Below, piece after piece: positions 63,777-64,000 of a stretch of DNA of 64,000 nucleotides. The stretch lies in the NCBI RefSeq assembly GCF_000003195.3, contig NC_012879.2, positions 22,726,844 to 22,790,843 on the forward strand. Reading direction: 5' to 3'. Position numbers and translations under genes: made by a program. The notes beneath the pieces were generated by a model. The model was given only the letters and a program-made list of their open reading frames with translations, had not been told where the DNA came from and did not search any database. How positions within the stretch are numbered: position 1 is the stretch's first letter; every line of letters begins with the position of its first letter. Origin of the DNA: Sorghum bicolor. Its lineage: Eukaryota; Streptophyta; Magnoliopsida; Poales; Poaceae.

Positions 63777-64000
63777 GCTCCTCCGATCCTCGGCCGTCGA
63801 CGGGTGTTGAGAGTACCCCGCCTCGTCCATTGGTGGGAGAGACCACCCCGCCGTCACCTAAGCGTGTCGAGGCGCCACGCCCTCAAGAGCAAGAGGGAGC
63901 CCCCGAGCCTCCCCGATCTGGGGGCGAGGGGGAGCCTATCACTATCAGTGACGGGTCCGGCGGTGATAGGCTCTCGAAGGACGCCCGCTCCATGGACGAG
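63777..64000 (+). CDS. H gene, exon 4 (partial at window end)
   Basis: It begins after TTTCAG and is in phase (SSDPRPSTGVESTPRPL), Pro/Glu/Gly-rich and acidic. It runs open to the end of the window, so the C-terminus and any coiled coil lie beyond. Confidence 0.55.

Noticed and set aside
1..64000. Host genes, tRNA or rRNA genes, CRISPR arrays, satellites
   Set aside because: No intact host gene or RNA gene was recognised; tRNA-like matches are primer-binding sites, and there is no array of spaced direct repeats. Short cryptic features could still be missed.

Overview
This window has the character of plant heterochromatin, most likely from a grass of the sorghum/maize/sugarcane group. I see no ordinary host gene. 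Nearly every base can be placed in an LTR retrotransposon or a MITE. The grass call is inference. It rests on Athila-type Ty3/gypsy elements with tRNA-Asp-like primer sites, a Tekay/Del-type chromovirus with LTRs of about 4.5 kb, a TAA-flanked GGCCTTGTTTAGTTCC MITE, and a gag-like gene resembling the grass 'putative gypsy type transposon' family. I use working names A to M for the elements.

The layers can be ordered from their termini, target-site duplications (TSDs) and interrupted reading frames. The deepest layer is a decayed Ty1/copia element on the minus strand (31905-39793). It carries a Tourist-like MITE (33562-33802) and a 5.45 kb solo LTR E (34267-39716, TSD TCAAA). On its left it is interrupted by Athila-type LTR L (ends 31904). 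L is broken by LTR K (29319-31058), which carries a MULE-type MITE (30428-30664, 9-bp TSD). Next to K lies minus-strand LTR J (28888-29292 continuing at 5203-5616). J is split by element B (5617-28887, minus, TSD GTACG) and by element I (3144-5202, minus). I is interrupted by Tekay-type remnant M (1-3143, plus). B itself contains the young, complete element A (7562-16796, plus, TSD AGCAT) and element C (17539-25543, minus).

On the right, Athila-type element G (from 39794, plus) abuts the copia gag. G is interrupted by chromovirus F (44252-59805, plus, TSD ATATA). It is then cut by H (59864 to the window end), which has a 1 kb LTR-like segment and a multi-intron gag-like gene.

The coding content is therefore retroelement gag, protease, RT, RNase H and integrase, plus four less familiar reading frames. 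These are the ORF2 of A, entered through a splice acceptor; a small coiled-coil ORF in C with its own TATA box; a coiled-coil ORF upstream of gag in F; and the spliced gene in H. By-eye LTR comparison gives about 1% divergence for A, 1.5% for C, 3% for B and a few percent for F, which agrees with the nesting order. A 100-base N run (11879-11978) is an assembly gap inside A.

The points most worth checking are: B and C both have a protease-like domain with the catalytic Asp motif replaced by the same N-P-x-V-G-I-N loop; G has one 2.3 kb frame broken only by stop codons, mostly CAG to TAG; spliced or internally promoted accessory ORFs occur in A, C and F; and nesting is up to six layers deep.
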